Part shown: positions 8,336 through 17,372 of the stretch, piece after piece
Layout: each line of letters begins with the position of its first letter
Position numbering within the stretch: the stretch's first letter is position 1
Source: Pseudobacter sp051955275
Lineage (GTDB): Bacteria; Bacteroidota; Bacteroidia; Chitinophagales; Chitinophagaceae
Assembly: GCF_051955275.1 (NCBI RefSeq)
Contig: NZ_JBQCGW010000261.1
Coordinates: forward strand, 7,518 to 71,517
Direction of reading: 5' to 3'
Length of the DNA: 64,000 bases
Translations under genes and position numbers: made by a program
Notes under the pieces: generated by a model
Told to the model about the DNA's origin: nothing
The model's database searches: none
Seen by the model: only the letters and a program-made list of their open reading frames with translations

Positions 8336-9031
8336 ATGAAGTACAGGCATCTGTTTTTTGACCTTGACCATACATTGTGGGATTTTGATGCGAATTGCCG
8401 TTTTACCCTGGAAACCATTTATAACGATATGGCGCTTGAAAGCCGTGGTGTGACCAGCTTTGAAGGCTTCTATAAACAATATATCATTCATAACGACAGG
8501 CTCTGGGAGCGCTATCGCAATGGTACCATCAAGGCAGATGAGCTGCGCTGGAAAAGAATGCACTTAAGCCTGGTGGACTTTAAGATCGGGGATGAACAGT
8601 TCGCCCGTGCGCTCAGTGATCAGTTCCTGGACATGCTGCCCAGCCGCACCATCCTCTTTCCATACACCATGGAGATCCTCACCTATCTGCGGGATAAAGG
8701 TTACGCCCTCCACCTCATCACCAATGGCTTTGAAAAAACTCAGTACAGCAAGATCAGTTACTCCGGCATCAGCCACTTCTTTGGAGAAGTGATCACTTCA
8801 GAAGGCAGCAATAGCCTGAAACCACACAAGGAAATCTTTGAATATGCTTTCCAGCGCGCAAAAGCATTGCCCGGGCATAGTATCATCCTGGGAGACAGTA
8901 TCGAGGCGGATATCAAAGGAGGCATCAATGCCGGCATAGACCAGGTATTTGTAAATCACCTGAATATTACGCCGGACGTAAAACCTACTTATACTGTTTA
9001 TTCATTGAAAGAACTGGAACAGATCTTCTGA
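8336..9031 (+). CDS. yjjG: YjjG-family HAD phosphatase (noncanonical nucleotidase type)
   Basis: Cytoplasmic HAD-superfamily hydrolase of 231 residues. Motif I is FFDLDHTLWDFD with the nucleophilic Asp, motif II LITNGF, motif III Lys in LKPHKEIF, and motif IV LGDSIEADIKGG. The family-typical opening YRHLFFDLDHTLWDF identifies YjjG/YfnB-like proteins, which in E. coli dephosphorylate nucleoside monophosphates including noncanonical pyrimidines. The start at 8336 is six codons inside the longest open frame and is where family members begin. Confidence 0.88.
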   Translation: MKYRHLFFDLDHTLWDFDANCRFTLETIYNDMALESRGVTSFEGFYKQYIIHNDRLWERYRNGTIKADELRWKRMHLSLVDFKIGDEQFARALSDQFLDMLPSRTILFPYTMEILTYLRDKGYALHLITNGFEKTQYSKISYSGISHFFGEVITSEGSNSLKPHKEIFEYAFQRAKALPGHSIILGDSIEADIKGGINAGIDQVFVNHLNITPDVKPTYTVYSLKELEQIF

Positions 9032-9041
9032 TACCGGTAAT

Positions 9042-9069
9042 AAAAAACGGCCACCACCGGCAGCCGTTT
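9042..9069 (-). terminator. Terminator after psd
   Basis: Stem AAACGGC (9045-9051) with GCCGTTT (9063-9069). Read on the minus strand it is followed by TTTTTTATT, a good U tract, 25 nt beyond the psd stop codon. The convergent phosphatase gene ends at 9031. Confidence 0.65.
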
Positions 9070-9093
9070 CAAAAATATATCAGGTAAGTAAGA

Positions 9094-9750
9094 TCAGAGT
9101 GTAGCCAGTACTGTTATGCCCCCCTGAACTACCTGGTTCAGCTGAACATTCACTTTAGTACCAACTGGCAGGAGCACATCCACCCGGCTTCCGAATTTAA
9201 TGAAGCCAAGCTCAGCGCCCTGCTCCACTTTCTGACCAACAGTGAGATAATTTACGATACGTTTTGCCAGCGCGCCTGCAATCTGTTTCACCAGCATTTC
9301 TCCTTTGGGATAGCGGATCACTACTGAGTGACGCTCATTCTCAGTAGAAGATTTGGGATTCCAGGCCACCAGGTATTTACCCTTGTGATACTGGCTGTAT
9401 ACCACTTCTCCGCTAACGGGGTTGCGGTTCACGTGCACGTTAGCTGGGCTCATGAAAATAGAAACCTGCAAACGCTTGCCTTTGAAATATTCTTCATCGA
9501 TCACTTCTTCTATCACCACTACTTTTCCGTCGGCAGGACAAATCACCTGGTCCTCATTACGGGTAAGTTGCCTGGCAGGGATACGGAAAAAACTCACGAT
9601 AAAAAGGGTAAGTCCCAGGGTAACGATAAAGATCAGCCAGCTGAGCCATGGCAGTTGATAGCTGATGAAATAAAAAGATAGCAGGTTAATCACAGCGAAT
9701 ATGATGGCTGCAATGAGGATCGACTTATAGCCTTCTTTGTGTATGGTCAT
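9094..9750 (-). CDS. psd: Phosphatidylserine decarboxylase, short (PSD-A) type
   Basis: Decarboxylates phosphatidylserine to phosphatidylethanolamine at the inner membrane. About 218 residues; two N-terminal transmembrane segments (~11-30 and ~34-54), then the decarboxylase core (VICPADGKVV, FMSPANVHVNRNPVSG). The self-cleavage site is KFGSRVD near the C terminus; cleavage between Gly187 and Ser188 would make the pyruvoyl cofactor. ATG at 9750 gives the family-typical MTIHKEGYKS. It is last in a unit with cdsA and the CPBP protease gene, 31 bp after cdsA. Confidence 0.92.
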   Translation of the reverse strand: MTIHKEGYKSILIAAIIFAVINLLSFYFISYQLPWLSWLIFIVTLGLTLFIVSFFRIPARQLTRNEDQVICPADGKVVVIEEVIDEEYFKGKRLQVSIFMSPANVHVNRNPVSGEVVYSQYHKGKYLVAWNPKSSTENERHSVVIRYPKGEMLVKQIAGALAKRIVNYLTVGQKVEQGAELGFIKFGSRVDVLLPVGTKVNVQLNQVVQGGITVLATL

Positions 9751-9781
9751 TGAAATCAATTAAGTTGCTAAAATAAGAAGA

Positions 9782-10621
9782 TTATCCTTTCATAAACAGT
9801 ACAACGTACAACCAAACGAAAGGAGTGGCCAGGAGCAGGGAATCAAAACGGTCCAGGAACCCACCATGACCGGGCATCATAGCGCCGCTGTCTTTTACAT
9901 TGGCCATTCTTTTGAGCTTGCTTTCCAGCAGGTCTCCCGCTGTTCCGGTTACAGCAGCAAGTGCAGCTATGATCACCCAGTGGTGCACCGGGTACTTCAG
10001 CCAGTAAGCCAGCAGGCCTGCCACTACCACGGCCAGTATAGCTCCTCCGATAGTACCCTCCCAGGTCTTCTTGGGAGAGATGGGGGAAAAAGGTGTTTTT
10101 CCAATGAGCGACCCTACGATATAAGCCATGGTATCATTGATCCAGATGGAAATGATAAGTCCCAGGGGAATGAGCCAGGATACGGCATTCAGATCGATCA
10201 TCATTCCCCAGCTTAAGGAAATATACAGCAATCCCAGCGCTGAGTAACCGATATTCTTTGCCTGGATTGTGCCCGCAAACAACAGTTCTATGATGGGCAG
10301 GATGAATACGCAGATCATGCCCAGCCACCAACCGATGGCATGGAGGGAAAATGTTCCGAAACTATAGGCATCACTGGTAAAGAACAGCATGATGCTCCAT
10401 CCTGCGATCTGTACTCCGTATTTATGAAATGGCGTGATTGCCGCATAATCCGGATCTATCTTTCCGATCAGTTGCTGGTATTCTTTCCAGCATCCGAAAT
10501 GTATAATGGTAAAAAGGAGAAAGAAACTCCAGTGATTCCACAGTAAGCCCGCCAGCATCACCACCACAAAAATGGCGGCTGAAAGTGACCGGGTTTTTAA
10601 AGTGGCCATGTTTAGAGCCAT
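9782..10621 (-). CDS. cdsA: Phosphatidate cytidylyltransferase CdsA
   Basis: Makes CDP-diacylglycerol from phosphatidate and CTP, supplying phosphatidylserine and other phospholipids. The 279-residue polytopic protein has about eight hydrophobic segments and the CdsA signature near the C terminus: SPKKTWEGTIGG and the acidic block KDSGAMMPGHGGFLDRFDS. The start is 10621 (MALN) or 10609 (MATLKTRS); both leave the first membrane helix intact. Its substrate product feeds the pathway that ends at the downstream psd. Confidence 0.92.
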   Translation of the reverse strand: MALNMATLKTRSLSAAIFVVVMLAGLLWNHWSFFLLFTIIHFGCWKEYQQLIGKIDPDYAAITPFHKYGVQIAGWSIMLFFTSDAYSFGTFSLHAIGWWLGMICVFILPIIELLFAGTIQAKNIGYSALGLLYISLSWGMMIDLNAVSWLIPLGLIISIWINDTMAYIVGSLIGKTPFSPISPKKTWEGTIGGAILAVVVAGLLAYWLKYPVHHWVIIAALAAVTGTAGDLLESKLKRMANVKDSGAMMPGHGGFLDRFDSLLLATPFVWLYVVLFMKG

Positions 10622-10635
10622 GAACGAGTTGGATT

Positions 10636-11523
10636 TTAAGCTATGAATTGATTGGTGGGTGTAAGCCCGTCAGTATTGTACACCTTTGACCAGGTTACGG
10701 AGGATTTATTTTTGAAATGCAGGATAATGGCCCATACGGCAACCGCGCCTACAATGGCAGACAGTACCGGCATCTGCGGATTCTCGTTCACATATTTAGG
10801 CATATAAGAAACAGCAACCACCTGCACTGCATTGATCACAAAGTGCGCAATGATGCTTGTCCATAAACTTCCGCTGTACCAGTATAATGCTCCCAGCACA
10901 ATACCCAACGCAGCCCTTGGAATAAATCCGAGGAACTGGAAGTGAAGGGCGCTGAAAAGCATCCCGGCAAGAACGATCCCCATCCAGGGGCTCCTGGTCA
11001 GATAGATCAGTACGCGCTGCAGCGCTCCCCTGAAGAAGATCTCTTCACAGAAAGCAGGCACCAGCGCCACGATGAACAGATTTATGAGAACATCTGAAGT
11101 GGAGTTCACTTTCAGCAACGCTTCCATGGTTTTACCCGCTTCTTTCTCCATATTCCTCAGGGATTCCGGGATAGGAAGGCCCTGGTTCAGCTGGCCCAGG
11201 TAGAATACGGCAGGTAAGGCCACCAGGGCGCAAATACCTGATAAGATCAACATATTTGTCTTTTCCGGCTGCCGGAAACCCAGGAAAAAAAACTGCCTGC
11301 CCCTGAAGGTGAACACCGCAAAAAGGAAGGCCGGGATGAAGAAAAATGAGATCGAAGAAAAGATCTGTCCCCATTTTAATGATTCCACAATTCCGGGTTT
11401 AGTCAGATCGATCTTTACATCTGACTTAGTATCAAGCAGTATTACAGCAAGCAATGGCAATGATACAAGTACCATTACGCCCAACTGCTTCCAGGGAGAT
11501 GTTATCTTCAAATGACCAATCAT
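10636..11523 (-). CDS. CPBP-family intramembrane glutamic endopeptidase
   Basis: A 295-residue membrane protein of the CPBP (Abi/CAAX-protease-like) family, with about seven to eight hydrophobic segments. The family active-site motif is EEIFFRGALQRVL, where the paired Glu and Arg lie, followed by FSALHFQFLGFIPR with the conserved His and FVINAVQVV. The substrate is unknown. It is first in the minus-strand unit with cdsA (14-bp gap) and psd, so it may relate to envelope maintenance. It is divergent from dusB. Confidence 0.88.
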   Translation of the reverse strand: MIGHLKITSPWKQLGVMVLVSLPLLAVILLDTKSDVKIDLTKPGIVESLKWGQIFSSISFFFIPAFLFAVFTFRGRQFFFLGFRQPEKTNMLILSGICALVALPAVFYLGQLNQGLPIPESLRNMEKEAGKTMEALLKVNSTSDVLINLFIVALVPAFCEEIFFRGALQRVLIYLTRSPWMGIVLAGMLFSALHFQFLGFIPRAALGIVLGALYWYSGSLWTSIIAHFVINAVQVVAVSYMPKYVNENPQMPVLSAIVGAVAVWAIILHFKNKSSVTWSKVYNTDGLTPTNQFIA

Positions 11524-11550
11524 AAGATGGTATAAACAAATATTAGTATG

Positions 11551-11558
11551 TAAATTTG
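11551..11558 (+). promoter_or_regulatory. -7 promoter box for dusB
   Basis: TAAATTTG, an exact TAnnTTTG match, 29 nt upstream of the dusB ATG; a transcription start near 11564 would give a ~24-nt leader. No clear TTG was seen at -33. Confidence 0.55.
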
Positions 11559-11587
11559 CAACCGGCTCAAAGATACAGTTTCAAACG

Positions 11588-12628
11588 ATGGTACAAATCG
11601 GCAATATCACACTTCCGGATTTTCCACTGCTCCTCGCTCCCATGGAGGATGTAAGTGATCCCCCGTTCCGTTTCGTATGCAAACAGAATGGCGCAGACCT
11701 CATGTATAGTGAATTCATTTCCAGTGAAGGGCTGATCCGCGACGCCATCAAGAGCCGGCAGAAGCTGGATTTTTCCGAATTCGAAAGACCTTTCGGCATC
11801 CAGATCTTCGGTGGCGATGAAGAAGCCATGGCCATCAGCGCAAAAATTGTAGACACTGTTCAGCCTGACCTGGTGGATATCAATTTCGGTTGCCCGGTAA
11901 AGAAAGTAGTGAGCAAAGGCGCCGGCGCCGCCGTTCTCAAAGATATCGATGCCATGGTCCGCCTTACAGAAGCCGTAGTGCGCTCTACCAGTCTTCCTGT
12001 AACTGTCAAAACCAGGCTGGGCTGGGATGATGCTTCAAAGAATATTGAAGAAGTAGCGGAGCGCCTCCAGGATATTGGTATCAAAGCGCTCACCATCCAT
12101 GGCAGAACCCGCGCACAATTGTACAAAGGTGAAGCAGACTGGAGCCTGATCGCCGCCGTGAAGAATAATCCCCGTATCAATATCCCCATCTTCGGGAATG
12201 GTGATATCGATTCCCCGCAGAAAGCACTGGAATATAAAAACAGGTACGGCGTGGATGGCATCATGATCGGACGAGCCGCAATCGGCTATCCGTGGATCTT
12301 CCGTGAGATCAAACAATTCCTGAAAGATTGCACCATGCTTCCGCTTCCTACCCTTGAAGAAAGGATCGAAGTCTGCAGAACACATGTACGGAAATCCGTT
12401 GAATGGAAAGGCGAGATCCTCGGCATACTTGAAATGCGCAGGCATTACACCAATTATCTGAAAGGACTGCCGCATATCAAGGAGTTCCGCACCAAACTGG
12501 TTTCTGTAAAAACATTGCAGGAGGTAGAAGCTATCCTGGAAGAAGTGGCCGTTCATTTTGCCGGACAAATACCAGTACATAGCCCTGTTCAATTAACACC
12601 GGACCAGCTGAACTCCTGCGCTTACTGA
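11588..12628 (+). CDS. dusB: tRNA dihydrouridine synthase DusB
   Basis: FMN/NADPH enzyme that reduces uridine to dihydrouridine in the tRNA D-loop. The 346-residue protein starts with the FMN-binding strand LLLAPMEDVSDPPFR, has the catalytic Cys in INFGCPVKKVVSKGAG, then KTRLGWDD, LTIHGRTRAQLYKG, IPIFGNGDI and GIMIGRAAIGYPWIF. The C-terminal helical tRNA-binding domain is present (EMRRHYTNYLKG). Which uridine it modifies cannot be told from sequence. A promoter box is upstream. Confidence 0.95.
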   Translation: MVQIGNITLPDFPLLLAPMEDVSDPPFRFVCKQNGADLMYSEFISSEGLIRDAIKSRQKLDFSEFERPFGIQIFGGDEEAMAISAKIVDTVQPDLVDINFGCPVKKVVSKGAGAAVLKDIDAMVRLTEAVVRSTSLPVTVKTRLGWDDASKNIEEVAERLQDIGIKALTIHGRTRAQLYKGEADWSLIAAVKNNPRINIPIFGNGDIDSPQKALEYKNRYGVDGIMIGRAAIGYPWIFREIKQFLKDCTMLPLPTLEERIEVCRTHVRKSVEWKGEILGILEMRRHYTNYLKGLPHIKEFRTKLVSVKTLQEVEAILEEVAVHFAGQIPVHSPVQLTPDQLNSCAY

Positions 12629-12656
12629 TCAATTTACCGAATCAAAAAATACAGTC

Positions 12657-13583
12657 ATGAACCGCTCCCTGGTACTCATTTTGAGCAGCCTTATCCTGCT
12701 GAGTGCATGCAAAGGAAATGCACAACAACAAGTTGCAACTCCTGCTGTTCAGCTAGACAGCGCACAACTGATCCGCGACCTGCAGTTTCTTTCCTCTCCT
12801 TCCCTTGAAGGCAGACTGGTGGGGACCGAAGGAAACAAACAGGCCCGCGATTATATCGCTGCGCGTTTCGACTCGCTGGGTCTGGCTAAGCCGGACTCCG
12901 GAAGGTTTCAGCAATTCCCGGCAAGGAATAATGCCACTGGCGTAAATGTGCTCGGTTTCATAAAAGGGTCCCAATTCCCCGGGCAGTATTATGTGATCTC
13001 TGCGCATTATGATCACCTGGGAAAGAAAGGTGATAAGATCTATACCGGCGCAGATGATAATGCTTCCGGATCAGCAGCCCTGCTGGCCATGGCAGCCTGG
13101 TTCAAACAACATCCTCCGAAACACAGTATCATCTTCGCCGCTTTTGATGCAGAAGAAGGAGGATTGATGGGCTCAAAATATTTCGCCGGAAATCCATCCG
13201 TTGACATCAAAAAGATTGTGTTCAATCTGAATATGGATATGGTGAGCAGGAGCGATAAGAATGAGATCTATGCCTCCGGAACCTTTCATTACCCATTCCT
13301 CGCTAAATATATCGATAGCATCAGGCCATTGACAAAGATTCAGGTTACACTGGGCCATGATGATTCCACAAAAGGAGCGCATGACGACTGGACCAGCCAG
13401 TCCGATCATTTTTCATTTCACCAGAAGAATATTCCATTCATTTATTTTGGAGTGGAAGACCATCCGGATTATCACCAACCCACAGACAGCTTTGAAAAAG
13501 TGAATAAGAGTTTTTACTTCCAGGTTTGTCAGATGATCGGACAGACTGCAGCACTGCTGGACAGGCAGGAGAAGTTGAAATGA
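12657..13583 (+). CDS. M28-family zinc aminopeptidase lipoprotein
   Basis: A 308-residue exported peptidase of family M28. The lipobox is LLSAC with lipid-bearing Cys18. Zinc-site motifs in order: AHYDHLG (His117, Asp119), GADDNASG (bridging Asp near 133-134), DAEEGGLMGS (catalytic Glu166 and metal Glu167), NMDMVSR (Asp194) and a C-terminal His in DHPDYHQPTD (near 283). All expected ligands are present, so it is probably active in the periplasm or on the outer membrane, releasing N-terminal residues from peptides. It follows dusB by 28 bp. Confidence 0.92.
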   Translation: MNRSLVLILSSLILLSACKGNAQQQVATPAVQLDSAQLIRDLQFLSSPSLEGRLVGTEGNKQARDYIAARFDSLGLAKPDSGRFQQFPARNNATGVNVLGFIKGSQFPGQYYVISAHYDHLGKKGDKIYTGADDNASGSAALLAMAAWFKQHPPKHSIIFAAFDAEEGGLMGSKYFAGNPSVDIKKIVFNLNMDMVSRSDKNEIYASGTFHYPFLAKYIDSIRPLTKIQVTLGHDDSTKGAHDDWTSQSDHFSFHQKNIPFIYFGVEDHPDYHQPTDSFEKVNKSFYFQVCQMIGQTAALLDRQEKLK

Positions 13584-13600
13584 TTCCGAGAATCCCGGAG

Positions 13601-13624
13601 CGCAAAAGCATCATTGCTTTTGCG
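13601..13624. terminator. Perfect hairpin between convergent genes
   Basis: CGCAAAAGCA (13601-13610) and TGCTTTTGCG (13615-13624) form a perfect 10-bp stem with loop TCAT. It overlaps the stop codon of the minus-strand gene (13611-13613) and lies 17 bp after the peptidase stop. No U tract follows on either strand, so termination is uncertain; it may protect 3' ends. Confidence 0.4.
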
Positions 13625-14138
13625 GCCAGGCCGCAAGATAGGCCGACAGCTTTCTGGTGTATTGCTTTGACCGGTGCGCGGCCATGGTTTCCAGGCCGAA
13701 CATCAGCACGGATTGGATGATCAGCGTAAGCCCGAACCCAACCCAGAAAGAACGATGGGCCTGCCCATGGTAATAGATCATCAGAATGATGCCCAGTACA
13801 GCCAGTCCGATTTCAACAGTCTGATACCTCGTGAAGTTTTTATTGAGAGCCTGCATGCGTGGCAACTCCTCCGTTTTCAGTATCGGAGGGTTCATATCAT
13901 AAGCATATACAATGCGCACTCTGTCTGCATCACTTCTTTTGTAAATAGTATTTCCTATAATACATTCAAACAAGCCAATGGCCAGCAACGGAACGGCCGC
14001 TCCTTTCAACAGGGTACCCTTGAATACAAAGAAGCAAAGAATGCCAATCAATACCGCAATGATGCCAATGATCAGCAATAGCAGGGCCGCCTGCTTTTCT
14101 GCCAGAAAATACCTTTCGATATCCGGTTTGTTAAGCAT
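13611..14138 (-). CDS. Hypothetical inner-membrane protein with four hydrophobic segments
   Basis: A 175-residue protein I do not recognise. Hydrophobic segments lie near 17-40 (LLLLIIGIIAVLIGILCFFVF), 43-62 (GAAVPLLAIGLFECIIG), 108-124 (GLAVLGIILMIYYH) and 131-148, separated by a charged soluble loop around 65-100. The start MLNKPDIERYF at 14138 is preferred over an ATG eight codons upstream. It is last in a possible minus-strand run after the glutathione peroxidase gene, 43 bp away. No catalytic motif is visible. Confidence 0.65.
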   Translation of the reverse strand: MLNKPDIERYFLAEKQAALLLLIIGIIAVLIGILCFFVFKGTLLKGAAVPLLAIGLFECIIGNTIYKRSDADRVRIVYAYDMNPPILKTEELPRMQALNKNFTRYQTVEIGLAVLGIILMIYYHGQAHRSFWVGFGLTLIIQSVLMFGLETMAAHRSKQYTRKLSAYLAAWPQKQ

Positions 14139-14181
14139 GGAAATTATATTTAAGTGAAACAAATCCTAAGGTTTCACAGAG

Positions 14182-14781
14182 CTATTCAGTAGTTTTCTTC
14201 TCTACGGCTTTCAGCACTTCATCACTCAGAGGGGAAACGGAAGGGTCGAAATAATCAGTGAGATTGCCGTTTTCATCCAGCAGGTATTTGGAAAAATTCC
14301 AGGACGGCGCCTGGTCATTCCAGCCATTCTCATCTTTTTTTGTCAACCACTGATAAACGGGATGTTGGTCCGCAGACGGGATCACTACCGATTTCCTGAC
14401 CAATGGGAAAGTTACGCCAAAGTTCACTTTGCAGAACTGCGCGATCTCTTCATCATTGCCTTTTTCCTGTCCGGCAAAATCGTTGGCAGGAAAACCAATG
14501 ATCTCCAGTTTGCCTTCAAACTTCTTGTATAAAGCCTGGAGGTCGTCATACTGACCGGTATAACCACAATTGGAAGCGGTATTAACGAGCAGCAGTTTCT
14601 TCCCTTTATACTGCCCCATGGAAACCTGCTTGCCATTGTTGAACTGTACATTCAGATCGTATATAGATGTCATCGGTTGTTCTTTACTGTTATGTAATGC
14701 TTTGGAATTCTTTCCTGTGGCCCTGGTGAGCTTCATTAACAAGGGATACAGGAATTTCATGAGTCTTTGCCTGAAAGTCAT
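14182..14781 (-). CDS. Glutathione peroxidase-family thiol peroxidase
   Basis: Reduces hydrogen and lipid peroxides, probably with thioredoxin as donor since it is a Cys enzyme. It carries the peroxidatic Cys72 (NTASNCGYTGQYDDL), Gln105 (FPANDFAGQE), and Trp161/Asn162 (SWNFSKYLL), completing the catalytic tetrad. Cys117 in QFCKVNFGVTFP is where resolving cysteines occur in thioredoxin-dependent members. About 199 residues with an unusual ~37-residue N-terminal basic/hydrophobic extension; an internal Met at ~37 begins the usual domain. It sits 32 bp downstream of the aldehyde dehydrogenase gene. Confidence 0.88.
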   Translation of the reverse strand: MTFRQRLMKFLYPLLMKLTRATGKNSKALHNSKEQPMTSIYDLNVQFNNGKQVSMGQYKGKKLLLVNTASNCGYTGQYDDLQALYKKFEGKLEIIGFPANDFAGQEKGNDEEIAQFCKVNFGVTFPLVRKSVVIPSADQHPVYQWLTKKDENGWNDQAPSWNFSKYLLDENGNLTDYFDPSVSPLSDEVLKAVEKKTTE

Positions 14782-14813
14782 ACTTGTAGGATTGAGGCAC
14801 AAATGTCCGGCTT

Positions 14814-16196
14814 TTACCGGATGATTTTTTTGAATAAACCCAGTTTTCCTTTAAATGGCGGATATTTTACAGCAGGATCAAACCAGACTGGCGTTTTCAT
14901 AATGCCTTTCCGATGCGTGAAAGTATCAAACCCTGCTTTTCCGTGATATGCACCGATGCCACTGGCGCCACGCCCCCCGAACGGAAGATGAGGGTTGGTA
15001 AAATGCCAGCTGGTATTGTTTACACACCCTCCGCCGAAAGCAATATTGCCCAGATAATATGCTTCATTCTTTTTACTGCCGGTGAACAGGTAAAGCGCCA
15101 GGGGGTCAGGATGTTGCTGTATTATTTGCAATGCTTCCGATGCATGCGTAAAGGCAATTACCGGCAAAACAGGACCAAAGATCTCTTCCTTCATCACAGG
15201 CGCATCCATCGGTACTTCATCCAGGATAGTGGGCTCTATGTACAATTGTTCCTTGCTTGAATGGCCTCCATGCAGCAACCTTCCCTGTTGCAGGTAGGAT
15301 TGCAAACGGTCAAATTGTTTCTGGTTGATGATCTTTCCATAGCTGTAGTCACGGGAAGGATCATCCGAATAGAATGACCGGATGGTTTCTTTCAAAGCCT
15401 GTACCAGCGCATCCTTCTTTGAATGATGCACCAATACGTAATCCGGCGCAATACACATTTGCCCCGCGTTGGAGAACTTGGTAACGGCAATACGACGTGC
15501 AGCTGTTTTTATATCCGCATCAGCTTCCACTATGGCAGGGCTCTTGCCGCCCAGTTCCAGGGTAACAGGGGTCAGTTGCTCAGCAGCCATTTTGTAGACC
15601 AGCTTGCCAACCGTGCCGCCACCTGTGTAGAATACATGATCGAACCGGAAATCACTCATCATCAGCGGCACCACTTCCGCACCATCTCCTTCTACGTACA
15701 ATACATATTGATCGGAGAATACGGAGCGGATCAGGGTTTTCATTATTGCGGCCGTGGCTGGCGCATGCTCACTGGGTTTCAGTACCACGCAGTTGCCTGC
15801 TGCAATAGCCGCGATCAGCGGAGCGATCAGTAACTGGAAGGGATAGTTCCAGGCGCCCATCACCAGAACCACGCCAAGTGGCTCCGCCATTACATAACTG
15901 GATGAGGGAAAGTTTACCAGGTTGGTCTTCACTGATTGGGGTTGCATCCATTGTTTCAGATTGTTCAGCGTATATCTGATCTCTGCATGAACATACCCCG
16001 TTTCTGTGACCCAGCTTTCTTCCGGACTTTTCTTCAAATCAGTATGCAAAGCCTGATGGATCTCGTTCTCATATTTCCTGACAGCAGCAGCCAGTGCCTG
16101 GAGTTGCTGCTTCCTGAATGCATATGGCCTGGTGGCCCCGCTGTTGAACCAGGCGCGCATTTGTCTGATGGATTCGGAAATGGTCAGAACTGCCAT
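14814..16196 (-). CDS. Class 3-type aldehyde dehydrogenase
   Basis: NAD(P)-dependent oxidation of an aldehyde to its acid. The 460-residue protein resembles the class 3/fatty-aldehyde branch: short N terminus, WNYPF with Asn117, the general-base Glu214 in LELGGKSP, nucleophile Cys248 in SNAGQMCIA, EEIFGPVLP, and PFGGRGASGIGAYHG near the end. Natural substrate unknown; aliphatic or lipid-derived aldehydes fit the branch and the adjacent peroxide-reducing enzyme. It starts 20 bp after the glycerate kinase stop. Confidence 0.92.
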   Translation of the reverse strand: MAVLTISESIRQMRAWFNSGATRPYAFRKQQLQALAAAVRKYENEIHQALHTDLKKSPEESWVTETGYVHAEIRYTLNNLKQWMQPQSVKTNLVNFPSSSYVMAEPLGVVLVMGAWNYPFQLLIAPLIAAIAAGNCVVLKPSEHAPATAAIMKTLIRSVFSDQYVLYVEGDGAEVVPLMMSDFRFDHVFYTGGGTVGKLVYKMAAEQLTPVTLELGGKSPAIVEADADIKTAARRIAVTKFSNAGQMCIAPDYVLVHHSKKDALVQALKETIRSFYSDDPSRDYSYGKIINQKQFDRLQSYLQQGRLLHGGHSSKEQLYIEPTILDEVPMDAPVMKEEIFGPVLPVIAFTHASEALQIIQQHPDPLALYLFTGSKKNEAYYLGNIAFGGGCVNNTSWHFTNPHLPFGGRGASGIGAYHGKAGFDTFTHRKGIMKTPVWFDPAVKYPPFKGKLGLFKKIIR

Positions 16197-16216
16197 GCAA
16201 GAAGTTTGTATCTAAG

Positions 16217-17368
16217 TTAGTTTTTTTTGTTCTTCCCTTTTTGCAGGGCCAGCAGATTTCCTAACTGATTTGCCGTACGAACCAGGTTAACCCTGGTGTT
16301 TCTGAATGCCTCTTCCAGTTCGGAAGGTTCATTACCTATCGGGAAGATGGCATCAAAATAAGGCTCCATCACGGCTTCCTGGTGCATGGGCACTCTTCCC
16401 GCGAGACCCACAACAGGTATATTCAGGGCGCCTGCACGAACGGCCACTCCAAACGGTGCTTTCCCCTGCAGTGTCTGCTCATCCAGGCTTCCTTCTCCGG
16501 TGATCACCAGGTCGGCTTCCTTTAGGGCTTTGTCAAAATTGGTCATTTCCAGAAATTCGTCTGTACCATTGCGTAGCTCAGCATCCAGTACTGCGGCCAA
16601 TCCCGCTGCCGTGCCACCTGCCGCGCCTCCATGCTCGTATGCTGCCATATCTTTTCCGAACTGCTTTAATACCACATCGCGGAATTGTTGCATGGCAGCT
16701 TCCAGTTTCTCCACTCCTTCTTTGTCTGCACCTTTTTGTGGACCGAACACCCTGGAGGCTCCCTGCTCCCCCAATAACCGGTTTTTCACATCGCAGAGAA
16801 TAAGGATGCTGCACTCACGAAGACGCGCATGCGCTTTTGAGTCATCGATGGTTGCCAGCTTCTGCAGGCGCTCCGGCATAAAGAGTAATTCATTATCGTT
16901 CTTATCGAGAAAGCGATAGCCTAATGCCTGTAGGATGCCTGAGCCGCCATCAACGGTGGCACTGCCACCAATGCAGAGGAGGATAGAAGTGGCGCCCCTG
17001 TTCAATCCATCCAGCATGAGCTCTCCAGTGCCATTGGAAGAACAATGCAGGGGATCGCGCTCAGCCACAGGAAGCAGGCGAAGCCCTGATGCCGCCGCCA
17101 TTTCAATAATGGCCGTTTGCGTTGAAGGCAACCAGCCATAAGTGGCCTTTACTTCTTCAGCTTTCGGTCCGTGAACAGTAAGGGCAACAGACCTTGCATT
17201 CAGGTGTTTCATCAGCAGCGGCGCTGTGCCGTCACCCCCATCGGCAACAGGAAACAATTCGTAGCTGGCCTCCAGACTGCTCCGTTCCAGGCCTTCGCGG
17301 ATGGCTGCCGCCACATCATTGGCATCAAGACTGTTCTTGAATGAATTGGGAGCGATAAGTATATGCAT
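16217..17368 (-). CDS. glxK: Glycerate kinase (GlxK/GarK type)
   Basis: Phosphorylates D-glycerate, in this family usually to 2-phosphoglycerate, feeding lower glycolysis. The 383-residue protein opens with the family motif LIAPNSFKNSLDANDVA and has PVADGGDGT, LLCIGGSATVDGG, GGAAGGTAAGLAAVL and VITGEGSLDEQT. Length and motif order match the family. The stop of the permease gene lies 4 bp upstream, so uptake and phosphorylation of glycerate or a related sugar acid are very likely coupled. Confidence 0.94.
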   Translation of the reverse strand: MHILIAPNSFKNSLDANDVAAAIREGLERSSLEASYELFPVADGGDGTAPLLMKHLNARSVALTVHGPKAEEVKATYGWLPSTQTAIIEMAAASGLRLLPVAERDPLHCSSNGTGELMLDGLNRGATSILLCIGGSATVDGGSGILQALGYRFLDKNDNELLFMPERLQKLATIDDSKAHARLRECSILILCDVKNRLLGEQGASRVFGPQKGADKEGVEKLEAAMQQFRDVVLKQFGKDMAAYEHGGAAGGTAAGLAAVLDAELRNGTDEFLEMTNFDKALKEADLVITGEGSLDEQTLQGKAPFGVAVRAGALNIPVVGLAGRVPMHQEAVMEPYFDAIFPIGNEPSELEEAFRNTRVNLVRTANQLGNLLALQKGKNKKN

Positions 17369-17372
17369 ATGA

